Below are positions 1-5,094 of a DNA stretch of 6,978 nt, piece by piece. The notes under the pieces were generated by a model. That model saw only the letters and a list, made by a program, of their open reading frames with translations, was not told the DNA's origin and did not search any database. The position numbers were made by a program, and so were the translations under genes. This stretch comes from a candidate division WWE3 bacterium RIFCSPLOWO2_12_FULL_36_10. Its GTDB lineage: Bacteria > Patescibacteriota > WWE3 > UBA101185 > UBA10185. Position 1 is the first letter of the stretch. Every line of letters starts with the position of its first letter. Location of the stretch: NCBI GenBank assembly GCA_001772985.1, contig MEVN01000013.1, forward strand, positions 1 to 6,978, in the 5' to 3' direction.

Positions 1-195
1 GTAATCCGATCGTTTAAATCCGAATGTACCAAACAAATAAATATTATAGGTGCGACACGTGGGTCGCCCAGAATCCGTGTTTGGCAACGAAATTATTATA
101 AACATATCATCCGTACCAAAACCGATTTAAACAAAATCAGAGAATACATAAAAAACAATCCACAAATGTGGGGAAGTGGAGAACTTGTATGGTAA
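1..195 (+). CDS. IS200/RAYT-like Y1 transposase, C-terminal fragment (5' end outside window)
   Basis: The reading frame is open from base 1 to a TAA at 193-195 and encodes the last 64 residues of a protein. The stretch VWQRNYYKHIIR followed by KIREYIKNNPQMW is the characteristic C-terminal signature of REP-associated or IS200-like tyrosine transposases (Y1_Tnp family). These are HUH single-strand nucleases that use one catalytic tyrosine. The Tyr-Tyr pair (residues 32-33 of this fragment) is in the region expected for the nucleophile, but the HUH motif lies upstream of the window, so activity cannot be judged. Such proteins are often domesticated single-copy genes rather than active insertion sequences, and no terminal repeats are seen here. 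The stop codon overlaps the -10 box of the next gene. Confidence 0.8.
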   Translation, partial: VIRSFKSECTKQINIIGATRGSPRIRVWQRNYYKHIIRTKTDLNKIREYIKNNPQMWGSGELVW

Positions 196-198
196 TAT
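190..198 (+). promoter_or_regulatory. Extended -10 promoter of the MBL hydrolase gene (predicted leaderless)
   Basis: TGG-TAATAT is an extended -10 element, with the hexamer at 193-198. Six bases separate it from the ATG at 205, so the expected start of transcription is the A of the start codon. No SD sequence precedes the gene and no convincing -35 is present, which is acceptable for an extended -10. The hexamer overlaps the stop codon of the upstream transposase gene. Confidence 0.5.
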
Positions 199-204
199 AC
201 TTTC

Positions 205-858
205 ATGGAAATTACTTACATTGGGCACTCCTGTTTTAAGGTAAAAACAAAAAATCTAACATTAGTTTTTGACCCATATGATCCCAAAAAAACGGGTTAC
301 GCCCTGCCGAAACTTTCAGCCGATATAGTTTTAGTTTCTCACGATCACTTTGACCATAATTTTGTTTCTGGCGTTTCAGATTACAAGTTGTTAATAGACA
401 AGCCCGGTGAATATGAAACTAAAGGCGTTTTTATATACGGACTTGAAAGTTTTCATGATAATAAACAGGGGAAAGAAAGAGGGAAAAATAATTTATTTCA
501 TATTGAAGCCGATGGATTAAGTCTTTTACACCTAGGCGACTTAGGTCATGAACTTTCAAAAGAGACATTAGAACAAATTCCATCGGTTGATATCCTCTTT
601 GTTCCTGTTGGTGGAAAATATACAATAGACGCTGAAGAGGCAGCGGAAGTAATTTCACAAATTGAACCGGGAATTGTTATCCCAATGCATTACCAAACTT
701 CAGACTTAACCGGTTTATCAAAGGATTTGGACAGACTTGATAAATTCTTAGATGAAATGGGTGTTGAGGATGAAGTTAAAAAGGTAAAAGAGCTTAAAAT
801 TACAAAAGCTGATATAACAGAAGAAACAGAAGTTATTGTAATCACGCCCCAGCATTAA
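205..858 (+). CDS. Metallo-beta-lactamase-fold hydrolase, UlaG/UPF0173-like
   Basis: A 217-residue protein of the metallo-beta-lactamase superfamily, of the short type often annotated as 'L-ascorbate lactonase-like' or UPF0173. It opens with the family's typical MEITYIGHSCF, including His8. The metal site is visible: HDHFDH at residues 46-51 (His46, His48, Asp50, His51), Asp112 in HLGDLGH, and His162 in IPMHY. All ligands needed for a two-metal hydrolase are present, so it should be active; the substrate is unknown. There is no signal peptide, so it should be cytosolic. The length is normal for the family. The start at 205 matches the family N-terminus and lies 7 bases downstream of a -10 box, with no SD. 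The stop is 8 bases before dnaB, suggesting co-transcription, although no functional link between the two is established. Confidence 0.88.
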   Translation: MEITYIGHSCFKVKTKNLTLVFDPYDPKKTGYALPKLSADIVLVSHDHFDHNFVSGVSDYKLLIDKPGEYETKGVFIYGLESFHDNKQGKERGKNNLFHIEADGLSLLHLGDLGHELSKETLEQIPSVDILFVPVGGKYTIDAEEAAEVISQIEPGIVIPMHYQTSDLTGLSKDLDRLDKFLDEMGVEDEVKKVKELKITKADITEETEVIVITPQH

Positions 859-866
859 AAATTTAT

Positions 867-2198
867 ATGGCGAAAATGTCAAGAAAACCAACAAGGGATT
901 TAAAAATTCCCCCTCAAGATATAGAGGCTGAAAAGTCGGTTCTTGGCGGTGTTCTAATTGATAAGGACGCGATCGTTAAAATTATTGAGTTTTTAAAACC
1001 GGCACACTTTTATAAAGACTCTCACAAAAATATATTTCAAGCTATTTGCACACTTTATGAAAAAAGGGAACCGGCGGATTTAATTACAGTACCGGGAGAA
1101 TTAAAAAAACTTGATTTACTGCAAGATTCCGGCGGTGTTTCTTATTTAACTGAATTAGTAAACTCTGTTCCAACTGCAGCAAACGTTGAATTTTACGCAA
1201 AAATAATTAAAGATCACGCAATGAGGCGAGCTTTAATGTCGGTTTCGTCTGAGATAGGGGAGTTAAGCAGAGGCAACGAGGAGGTTGATGAGATTTTAGA
1301 CAAAGCGGAACAGGCACTTTTTTCGGTATCTCAAGACAGAAGTCATAGAGATTTTGTTCCAATTAAGGAAACACTTGAAATAACTTTTGAAAGGTTGGAT
1401 GAATTAAGTAAGCACAAAGGTTCGTTAAGGGGCGTGCCAACAGGATTAAAGTCACTGGATAAAATGTTATCCGGACTTCAAAATGATAATTTAATAATTT
1501 TAGCTGCAAGGCCTTCGGTTGGGAAATCTTCATTGGCGATTAATATTGTTCAATATGCTGCGACTGTGCATAAAGTAGGAGTTGGGTTTTTTTCGCTTGA
1601 AATGGGTATGGAATCAATTGTTGATAGAATTATTTCTTCACAAGGAGATATTGATAACTGGAGGATTGCGACAGGGAATTTAGAAGCTGAAGACTTTGAA
1701 AAATATGGTATTGCTGCGGGGGAACTTGCTGAGGCGCCGATTTTTATTGATGACACGCCGGGCCTTGGAATTATGGAAATGAGAACAAAAGCTAGACGTT
1801 TACAAATTGATCAAAACATTGGGTTAATTGTGGTTGACTACCTACAGTTGATGCATGGCAGAAACTTAGAAAGTAGAGTACAAGAAGTGTCCGAAATATC
1901 TCAAGCCTTAAAGAATCTTGCGAGAGAGTTAAAGCTTCCGGTTTTAGCGATTTCCCAACTGTCTCGTGCTGTTGAGCAAAGAGGTGGCGAAAAGCGCCCT
2001 CAATTATCGGATTTAAGGGATTCCGGTTCTATTGAACAGGATGCGGATATTGTTATGTTTTTGTATAGACCTGACGATGAAGACCGCGAAAATTACCAAT
2101 TACTTCTTTCAAAGCATAGAAATGGTCCAACAGGTGAAATTCCTTTATTTTTTAAGGCTAATAGAACCAGATTTTTTGAAACTGACACAAAAAGTTAA
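867..2198 (+). CDS. dnaB: Replicative DNA helicase DnaB
   Basis: A 443-residue DnaB-family hexameric helicase, which unwinds DNA 5' to 3' ahead of the replication fork and recruits primase. The N-terminal DnaB domain (about residues 14-115) begins with the typical PPQDIEAEKSVLGGVL. A linker leads to the RecA-like ATPase domain (about 180-440). Visible motifs are Walker A ARPSVGKSS (213-222 region; Lys220, Ser221), the catalytic glutamate Glu245 in FSLEM, Walker B VVDYLQLM with Asp324, the SQLSR segment, and KHRNGPTG near the C-terminus with Arg418 as the likely arginine finger. Length is normal and no intein is present. The ATG at 867 lacks an SD; a second ATG at 876 (Met4) is an alternative start. 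It follows the MBL gene by 8 bases, so translational coupling is plausible. Confidence 0.97.
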   Translation: MAKMSRKPTRDLKIPPQDIEAEKSVLGGVLIDKDAIVKIIEFLKPAHFYKDSHKNIFQAICTLYEKREPADLITVPGELKKLDLLQDSGGVSYLTELVNSVPTAANVEFYAKIIKDHAMRRALMSVSSEIGELSRGNEEVDEILDKAEQALFSVSQDRSHRDFVPIKETLEITFERLDELSKHKGSLRGVPTGLKSLDKMLSGLQNDNLIILAARPSVGKSSLAINIVQYAATVHKVGVGFFSLEMGMESIVDRIISSQGDIDNWRIATGNLEAEDFEKYGIAAGELAEAPIFIDDTPGLGIMEMRTKARRLQIDQNIGLIVVDYLQLMHGRNLESRVQEVSEISQALKNLARELKLPVLAISQLSRAVEQRGGEKRPQLSDLRDSGSIEQDADIVMFLYRPDDEDRENYQLLLSKHRNGPTGEIPLFFKANRTRFFETDTKS

Positions 2199-2255
2199 AG
2201 CGCTGTTTGATTTTTTCAAAACAAACTCTGTTTGATTTTATCTCCCAGCGCTTTT
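2197..2255. terminator. Possible bidirectional terminator between convergent genes
   Basis: Perfect 9-bp arms AAAGCGCTG (2197-2205) and CAGCGCTTT (2246-2254) flank a 40-base loop. The plus strand continues with a short T run, and the minus strand with CTTTAACTTTTT, so it could stop transcription of dnaB and of the convergent minus-strand gene. The long loop weakens the call. Inside are a 12-base direct repeat CTGTTTGATTTT (2203-2214 and 2228-2239) and a small hairpin TTTGA/TCAAA (2206-2210 with 2216-2220). The repeat covers the end of the minus-strand coding region. Confidence 0.45.
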
Positions 2256-2599
2256 ACTAGCAACACTTTCAAGTATTTCTTCCAATTCACTAGATTCTGG
2301 ATGTGGGCCAACGATATCGGCAACCGATTTGTAAATACTTCCGATTCGTCGACTCTGATAAAAATTTCCGGCCAAAGCTGTCTTGCAAAACTGCAGAATG
2401 TTAGTGATTGAGCTTGGGGCATTCTGCCGGTGTGAAAAATTAAAATATCAACCTTTTCGTTTCTTCTGGTTCGCAAAATCTGTAATGGGCTGTCTTCGTC
2501 TGCTGATTCAATAGGCGTCACAAAATGACCCTTATCCCTGAAAAATTTCACTAGTTCATCGGTATATGATCCGATTTCATCAACTATTAAGATTCGCAT
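2216..2599 (-). CDS. Degenerate receiver-like (CheY-like) small protein
   Basis: A 127-residue protein beginning MRILIVDE, which is the first beta strand and acidic pair (Asp7, Glu8) of a response-regulator receiver domain. Next come a helix (YTDELVKFFRDKGHFV) and a strand KVDILIFHTGRMPQ that matches the receiver's third strand and 'xMP' turn. The phospho-accepting aspartate expected before that turn is absent; His or Thr occupies the place. The later receiver landmarks (conserved Thr/Ser, Lys-Pro) are not clear, and no output domain follows. It may be a phosphorylation-independent pseudo-receiver or a diverged adaptor; the family assignment is inferred from pattern only. The start is supported by AAGGAG (minus strand, 2605-2610) six bases before the ATG. 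It is convergent with dnaB and divergent from the tRNA gene. Confidence 0.6.
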   Translation of the reverse strand: MRILIVDEIGSYTDELVKFFRDKGHFVTPIESADEDSPLQILRTRRNEKVDILIFHTGRMPQAQSLTFCSFARQLWPEIFIRVDESEVFTNRLPISLAHIQNLVNWKKYLKVLLVKALGDKIKQSLF

Positions 2600-2640
2600 T
2601 CTTTCTCCTTTTTAGATTTCCTATCTTCCTAGTTTCTCGC

Positions 2641-2660
2641 ATTGTATCACATTGTATCAC
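2641..2660 (-). promoter_or_regulatory. Tandem decamer repeat; twin extended -10 candidates for the receiver-like gene
   Basis: The decamer ATTGTATCAC occurs twice head to tail (2641-2650, 2651-2660). Read on the minus strand each copy contains TGATACAAT, which fits an extended -10 (TGnTACAAT). Transcription from either would give a leader of roughly 35-45 bases containing the AAGGAG site, in keeping with an SD-led gene. No good -35 is visible. The repeat could instead be a regulator-binding site or a slippage duplication. Confidence 0.35.
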
Positions 2661-2680
2661 AGATAAACTAGTTAATAATG

Positions 2681-2686
2681 TATAAT
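2681..2686 (+). promoter_or_regulatory. -10 box of the tRNA-Leu promoter
   Basis: A perfect TATAAT lies 12 bases before the mature tRNA 5' end, so the primary transcript would carry a leader of only about 6 bases. No convincing -35 is found at 16-18 bp spacing. Confidence 0.5.
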
Positions 2687-2698
2687 ACGAACAAAGAT

Positions 2699-2785
2699 GC
2701 CGTGGTGGCGGAATAGGTATACGCGTCGGTCTCAAAAACCGATGGGAGCAATCCTGTGTGGGTTCGATTCCCACCCACGGCACCA
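2699..2785 (+). tRNA. tRNA-Leu (anticodon CAA)
   Basis: A complete class II tRNA can be folded by eye. The acceptor stem GCCGTGG (2699-2705) pairs with CCACGGC (2775-2781). The D arm has GCG/CGC (2708-2710, 2722-2724) with GG at 2716-2717. The anticodon stem is TCGGT/ACCGA around the loop CTCAAAA, placing anticodon CAA at 2733-2735, which reads UUG. The long variable arm has GGGA/TCCT closed by a GCAA tetraloop (2744-2755). The T arm is GTGGG-TTCGATT-CCCAC (2758-2774). The discriminator is A2782, as expected for leucine, and CCA is encoded at 2783-2785. No interruption or missing element is seen. Confidence 0.97.
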
Positions 2786-2810
2786 ACTAAATGATGGAAT
2801 GGGAAAGTCC

Positions 2811-2839
2811 TTTACAAGTCCTGATTTTGGTGCTAATAC
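2811..2839 (+). promoter_or_regulatory. Promoter of the toxin-antitoxin operon (predicted leaderless)
   Basis: The -35 box TTTACA (2811-2816), a 17-bp spacer, and the extended -10 TGC-TAATAC (hexamer 2834-2839) make the best-formed promoter in the window. Six bases then lead to the ATG at 2846, so transcription should begin on the start codon. A perfect 10-bp palindrome AATACGTATT (2835-2844) overlaps the -10 and the start region and is a candidate site for autorepression by the antitoxin. Confidence 0.65.
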
Positions 2840-2845
2840 GTATTC

Positions 2846-3100
2846 ATGATTACGCAACAAGCACAAATAAAAGTTAATCTTCCCCTTGCGCTTAAAGACT
2901 ATATCGAAAGCAAGGCTCGGAAGTTCGACATGCCTTTGGCAGGCTACATAAAACATCTGATTCTAAATGATGTTTCTGATCTGGACTTTCCAGTCTTTCA
3001 GATGTCTGACAAATCGGAGAAAAAACTAAAAAAAGCACTCAAAGAAAAAAACAAGGCCGTGAAGGTGACGAACGTTTCTGAATTTTTTAAAAACCTTTAA
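2846..3100 (+). CDS. RelB-like antitoxin, ribbon-helix-helix type
   Basis: An 84-residue protein whose first half, AQIKVNLPLALKDYIES and the helix up to YIKHLILNDV (about residues 6-43), matches a ribbon-helix-helix DNA-binding fold: one beta strand followed by two helices. The C-terminal half is Lys-rich and charged, ends in SEFFKNL, and is expected to be the flexible toxin-wrapping tail. Family knowledge predicts that it neutralises the toxin encoded 8 bases downstream and represses its own promoter. There is no SD; the ATG sits 7 bases after a -10 box. The position in front of a RelE-like gene is the main support for the role. The exact antitoxin subfamily is uncertain. Confidence 0.82.
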   Translation: MITQQAQIKVNLPLALKDYIESKARKFDMPLAGYIKHLILNDVSDLDFPVFQMSDKSEKKLKKALKEKNKAVKVTNVSEFFKNL

Positions 3101-3108
3101 GGCTGTAT

Positions 3109-3375
3109 ATGAATTTTGAAGTATCTTCCGATTTAAAAAAGGATTTAAAGAAGATTAAGAAAAAAAATCAATTACTGTCCCAAAAAATCGAAAAACAACT
3201 GCTCCTTTTCTATTCAAATCATTTGCATCATTCCTTACGAACACATAAGCTTTCGGCGTATGACAATGTTTGGAGCATCTCCATAGACAAAAGTGTGCGT
3301 ATGCTTTATGTTTTTGACGGATCATACGCGTATTTTTTCGACATTGGTACGCATGAACAGGTTTATAAGAAGTAG
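3109..3375 (+). CDS. RelE/ParE-superfamily toxin, YafQ-like mRNA interferase
   Basis: An 88-residue basic protein. The N-terminal helices are Lys-rich (residues 8-33). The core follows the family pattern SLRTHKLS (Arg44, His46, Lys47), NVWSISI (53-59), KSVRMLYVF (Arg64) and the C-terminal DIGTHEQVY (78-86), with His82 in the position of the catalytic histidine of YafQ-type ribosome-dependent RNases. Length and ending are normal, so the toxin appears intact. The ATG follows the antitoxin stop by 8 bases and has a weak AAGG (3099-3102), consistent with coupled translation below antitoxin level. A ParE-like gyrase poison is a less likely alternative given the GTHxxVY ending. The TAG stop at the family-typical end supports the standard code. 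Confidence 0.85.
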   Translation: MNFEVSSDLKKDLKKIKKKNQLLSQKIEKQLLLFYSNHLHHSLRTHKLSAYDNVWSISIDKSVRMLYVFDGSYAYFFDIGTHEQVYKK

Positions 3376-3385
3376 AAGCTTTTTA

Positions 3386-3402
3386 TGCTATAATCCTATA
3401 GC
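3386..3402 (+). promoter_or_regulatory. Extended -10 promoter with overlapping inverted repeat
   Basis: TGC-TATAAT (3386-3394) is a consensus extended -10. The predicted start near 3401 gives a leader of about 40 bases containing a strong SD for the gene at 3440. A perfect inverted repeat GCTATA-ATCC-TATAGC (3387-3402) covers the -10 and the likely start site and could be an operator. No -35 is evident. Confidence 0.55.
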
Positions 3403-3439
3403 TTAGTATCATAATCATAGTGGAAAAAAGGAGAGAAAC

Positions 3440-3817
3440 ATGCCAAAAGCAAGGCAATTGAGTCGGGAAGAACTAGAACAGGCCATTCTTAAAGGCCTAA
3501 GACTAGTACTTAGGAATGCCGGTGTGTTTTTTACCGGCGATCTTATAATTGAAACCGATTACTTAATGCTTGGTACAGTTAAGGTTGTCAATCATTTCTT
3601 CATTCGTGAGGATAGAAGAGTATTATTTTTGAGACTTATTCCTTACACGAAGAGAACGCGTTTATGCTGTATTGATCCGCCTCAACTTCATGCAGATGGT
3701 CTTAGAATGAGTTGCTGGGTTTATGGAAATAAACTTCCTCACCACCATCTTGGGCTGGTGTTGCAGGGATTGGCCAATAGTTTGCTCGCAACTCTTGATC
3801 TGCAGTATATTGAATAA
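3440..3817 (+). CDS. Hypothetical protein, 125 aa, not recognised
   Basis: I do not recognise this protein. It begins with a charged helix (residues 8-25) followed by alternating strand-like segments such as DLIIETDYLMLGTVKVVNHF and RRVLFLRLIPY, a Cys-Cys pair at 76-77, a further Cys92 and three histidines at 101-103. The C-terminal stretch LGLVLQGLANSLLATLDL (104-121) looks like an amphipathic helix. There is no signal peptide or membrane segment, so a small soluble alpha/beta protein is likely. The start is firm: AAGGAG (3428-3433) lies six bases before the ATG. It is the first gene of a two-gene unit, 19 bases before a short Cse60-like ORF, and its coding sequence appears richer in GC than its neighbours, which may point to separate acquisition. 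Confidence 0.75.
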   Translation: MPKARQLSREELEQAILKGLRLVLRNAGVFFTGDLIIETDYLMLGTVKVVNHFFIREDRRVLFLRLIPYTKRTRLCCIDPPQLHADGLRMSCWVYGNKLPHHHLGLVLQGLANSLLATLDLQYIE

Positions 3818-3836
3818 ACTCACCTAGGAGGATGAA

Positions 3837-3956
3837 ATGAGACCCGATAAAGTGAAGATTTTTGATACGGCGAGTGATATTAAAGCACTTGAAGCGCAAA
3901 TAAATGATTGGCTAGAACAAATGCAGGGTTTAATTCATGTTGTAGGAATAAAGTAG
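3837..3956 (+). CDS. Short Cse60-like ORF (39 aa), probably cut by an in-frame TAG
   Basis: The ORF is preceded by a perfect AGGAGG (3826-3831) five bases before the ATG, the strongest SD in the window, so it is very likely translated. The 39 residues contain VKIFD, a helix ALEAQINDWLEQ and a strand LIHVVGIK. This recalls, from memory, small proteins of about 60 residues of the Cse60-like type (K-x-FD, LE-x2-IN-x-WL, then two strands). The frame continues past the TAG (3954-3956) for 21 codons, SSSSGSGAHH then TIVSIFYNILN, to TGA at 4020-4022. That supplies the missing final strand and ends 19 bases before the terminator. So this may be a pseudogene made by one substitution, a read-through gene, or a sequencing error. 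Function unknown. Confidence 0.6.
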   Translation: MRPDKVKIFDTASDIKALEAQINDWLEQMQGLIHVVGIK

Positions 3957-4041
3957 TCCTCAAGTTCTGGATCTGGCGCCCATCATACGATCGTGTCCAT
4001 TTTCTACAATATCTTGAATTGAAAAAGTTTGAATCTAAGCT

Positions 4042-4082
4042 AGCCTCTTGATAGGAACAACTTCCGCCAAGAGGCTTTTTTT
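4042..4082 (+). terminator. Strong intrinsic terminator
   Basis: Perfect 9-bp arms AGCCTCTTG (4042-4050) and CAAGAGGCT (4068-4076) are extended, after a small internal loop, by GGAA/TTCC (4054-4057, 4062-4065) closed by CAAC. A run of seven Ts (4076-4082) follows directly. It ends the two-gene unit that begins at 3386. The last two Ts are also the first two bases of the next gene's -35 box. Confidence 0.9.
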
Positions 4083-4109
4083 GACAAAATATATTTAGTC
4101 TTGCATAAT
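4081..4109 (+). promoter_or_regulatory. Promoter of the Cys-rich membrane protein gene (predicted leaderless)
   Basis: A consensus -35 TTGACA (4081-4086), an exact 17-bp spacer and a -10 CATAAT (4104-4109) lie just upstream of the ATG at 4117. The hexamer ends 7 bases before the start codon, so the transcript should begin at or within two bases of the ATG. No SD is present. Confidence 0.7.
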
Positions 4110-4116
4110 TATTTAG

Positions 4117-4506
4117 ATGAAAGAAAGAATAAAAAATAAAGGAAGCGTTTTAATTTTAGCAGTACTCTTTATACTCTTTTTGTTAGTTGGTGGTGTACTT
4201 TCTTGGCAATACACTCTTTATAAAAAATTCATCGCACTCGGAAACGGTGAAAGTTGTGCAGGAGATTGGTCTTACGCAAAAGTTTGTGAACGTGGGAGTT
4301 ACTGCAAAACAATTAAAAACGACGCCCCGCTTGCCGGCGGGTCATGCACTCCTTATTTAAGTTGGCTTTTTGGTGGATTTGTGAAAGATGCGCATACTTG
4401 GGAAAACTGTAAAAAGAATCCAAAAAGCACTATAACTTTAACTTTCCCAGAAGTTTGCCACCATCCTAACGGATGGTCTGTAACTGACGCACAGCTAACA
4501 GACTAG
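4117..4506 (+). CDS. Membrane-anchored extracytoplasmic protein with six cysteines, unknown function
   Basis: A 129-residue protein with a short basic N-terminus (MKERIKNKG) and one hydrophobic segment (about residues 10-30), read as a signal anchor or uncleaved signal peptide. There is no lipobox cysteine after the segment. The remaining hundred residues are predicted to face outside and contain exactly six cysteines (47, 57, 63, 77, 98, 114), an even number suited to three disulfides. The spacing C-x9-C-x5-C-x13-C with Gly before the second pair recalls small disulfide-rich modules, but no family is recognised. A conserved-looking GWSVTDAQL lies near the C-terminus. The gene has its own consensus promoter, no SD, and ends 30 bases before efp. 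It may be a surface or secreted factor; this is inference. Confidence 0.75.
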   Translation: MKERIKNKGSVLILAVLFILFLLVGGVLSWQYTLYKKFIALGNGESCAGDWSYAKVCERGSYCKTIKNDAPLAGGSCTPYLSWLFGGFVKDAHTWENCKKNPKSTITLTFPEVCHHPNGWSVTDAQLTD

Positions 4507-4530
4507 ACATTTTCTCTCTTATGTTAAAAT
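4504..4530 (+). promoter_or_regulatory. Promoter of efp operon (predicted leaderless)
   Basis: The extended -10 TGT-TAAAAT (hexamer 4525-4530) lies six bases before the ATG at 4537, placing the start of transcription on the start codon. TAGACA (4504-4509) is a possible -35 at a short 15-bp spacing. It overlaps the stop codon of the upstream gene. No SD precedes efp. Confidence 0.55.
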
Positions 4531-4536
4531 ACCCAC

Positions 4537-5091
4537 ATGTTAGCAGTAGATCTAAAAACCGGAGTTATCTTTAAAGACAACATAACACCATTTCAGGTTA
4601 TGAAATATAAGCACGTAAAAAGTGCAAGAGGTGGGGCTGTAGTTAAGGTTCGTGCCAAAAACTTGCTCAACGGATCAGTAATGGAAAAGGGTTATAATGC
4701 AAGCGCGTCGGTTGAAGATGCCGATATATTAAGGAAAAACGCGCAATATTTATATCAAAATGGTGATAAATATGTTTTCATGGATCCTTATACTTTTGAA
4801 CAATTCGATTCTCCTGAAAGTTTATTAGGCGATAGCGCAAGTTTTTTGGTAGAAGGCATAACCGTCCAAGTACTTTACTTTGAAGACCGTCCCATCTCTA
4901 TTGATTTACCAATTATGATGGATTTTGAAGTTACATACACGGAACCGGGATATAAAGGAAATACGGTTTCTAATGTATATAAAGACGCTACTTTAAGTAA
5001 TAACGCTATAGTTAAAGTTCCTGCGTTCGTAAAAATAGGCGATAGGATAAAAGTTGATACAAGAACAGGAGAGTATTCATCGAAAAGCTAA
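4537..5091 (+). CDS. efp: Translation elongation factor P
   Basis: EF-P binds stalled ribosomes between the P and E sites and relieves pausing at consecutive prolines. This 184-residue protein has normal length and the three expected domains: KOW-like domain I (about 1-62), domain II with YVFMDPYTFEQ (75-86), and domain III ending in the signature GDRIKVDTRTGEY. The loop that carries the activating modification reads HVKSARGGAVVKV, with Arg31 at the tip in place of the lysine of E. coli-type EF-P. Arginine here resembles the rhamnosylated EarP-dependent type, whose loop also has S-x-R followed by AVVK. No modification gene is seen in the window, so it may act unmodified. It is the first gene of an operon, three bases before the next start, with a leaderless-type promoter. 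Confidence 0.95.
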   Translation: MLAVDLKTGVIFKDNITPFQVMKYKHVKSARGGAVVKVRAKNLLNGSVMEKGYNASASVEDADILRKNAQYLYQNGDKYVFMDPYTFEQFDSPESLLGDSASFLVEGITVQVLYFEDRPISIDLPIMMDFEVTYTEPGYKGNTVSNVYKDATLSNNAIVKVPAFVKIGDRIKVDTRTGEYSSKS

Positions 5092-5094
5092 AAT

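Noticed and set aside
431..658. Minus-strand 75-aa frame inside the MBL hydrolase gene
   Set aside because: Lies fully inside a well-supported gene and has no recognisable features.
1550..2235. Minus-strand 68-aa frame and plus-strand 67-aa frame overlapping dnaB
   Set aside because: Shadows of dnaB; the plus-strand one only extends into the terminator region.
2786..2845. Terminator after tRNA-Leu
   Set aside because: The short repeats AGTCC here do not form a convincing GC-rich hairpin and no T run follows; the stretch is better explained as the antitoxin promoter.
2580..2956. Two minus-strand frames (68 and 74 aa) crossing the tRNA gene
   Set aside because: Their W-V-G-I-E-P-T and GWESNPH sequences are the well-known translation artefact of antisense tRNA; no SD or family supports them.
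3702..3899. Minus-strand 65-aa frame across the end of the 125-aa gene and the Cse60-like ORF
   Set aside because: Antisense to two SD-led genes, with no ribosome site or similarity of its own.
3954..3956. TAG as a recoded sense codon in this genome
   Set aside because: The RelE-like toxin and the Cys-rich gene end at TAG in sensible positions, so general recoding is not supported; only local read-through remains possible. TGA also acts as a stop (2216-2218, minus strand), so the TGA-to-Gly code of some related lineages does not apply.
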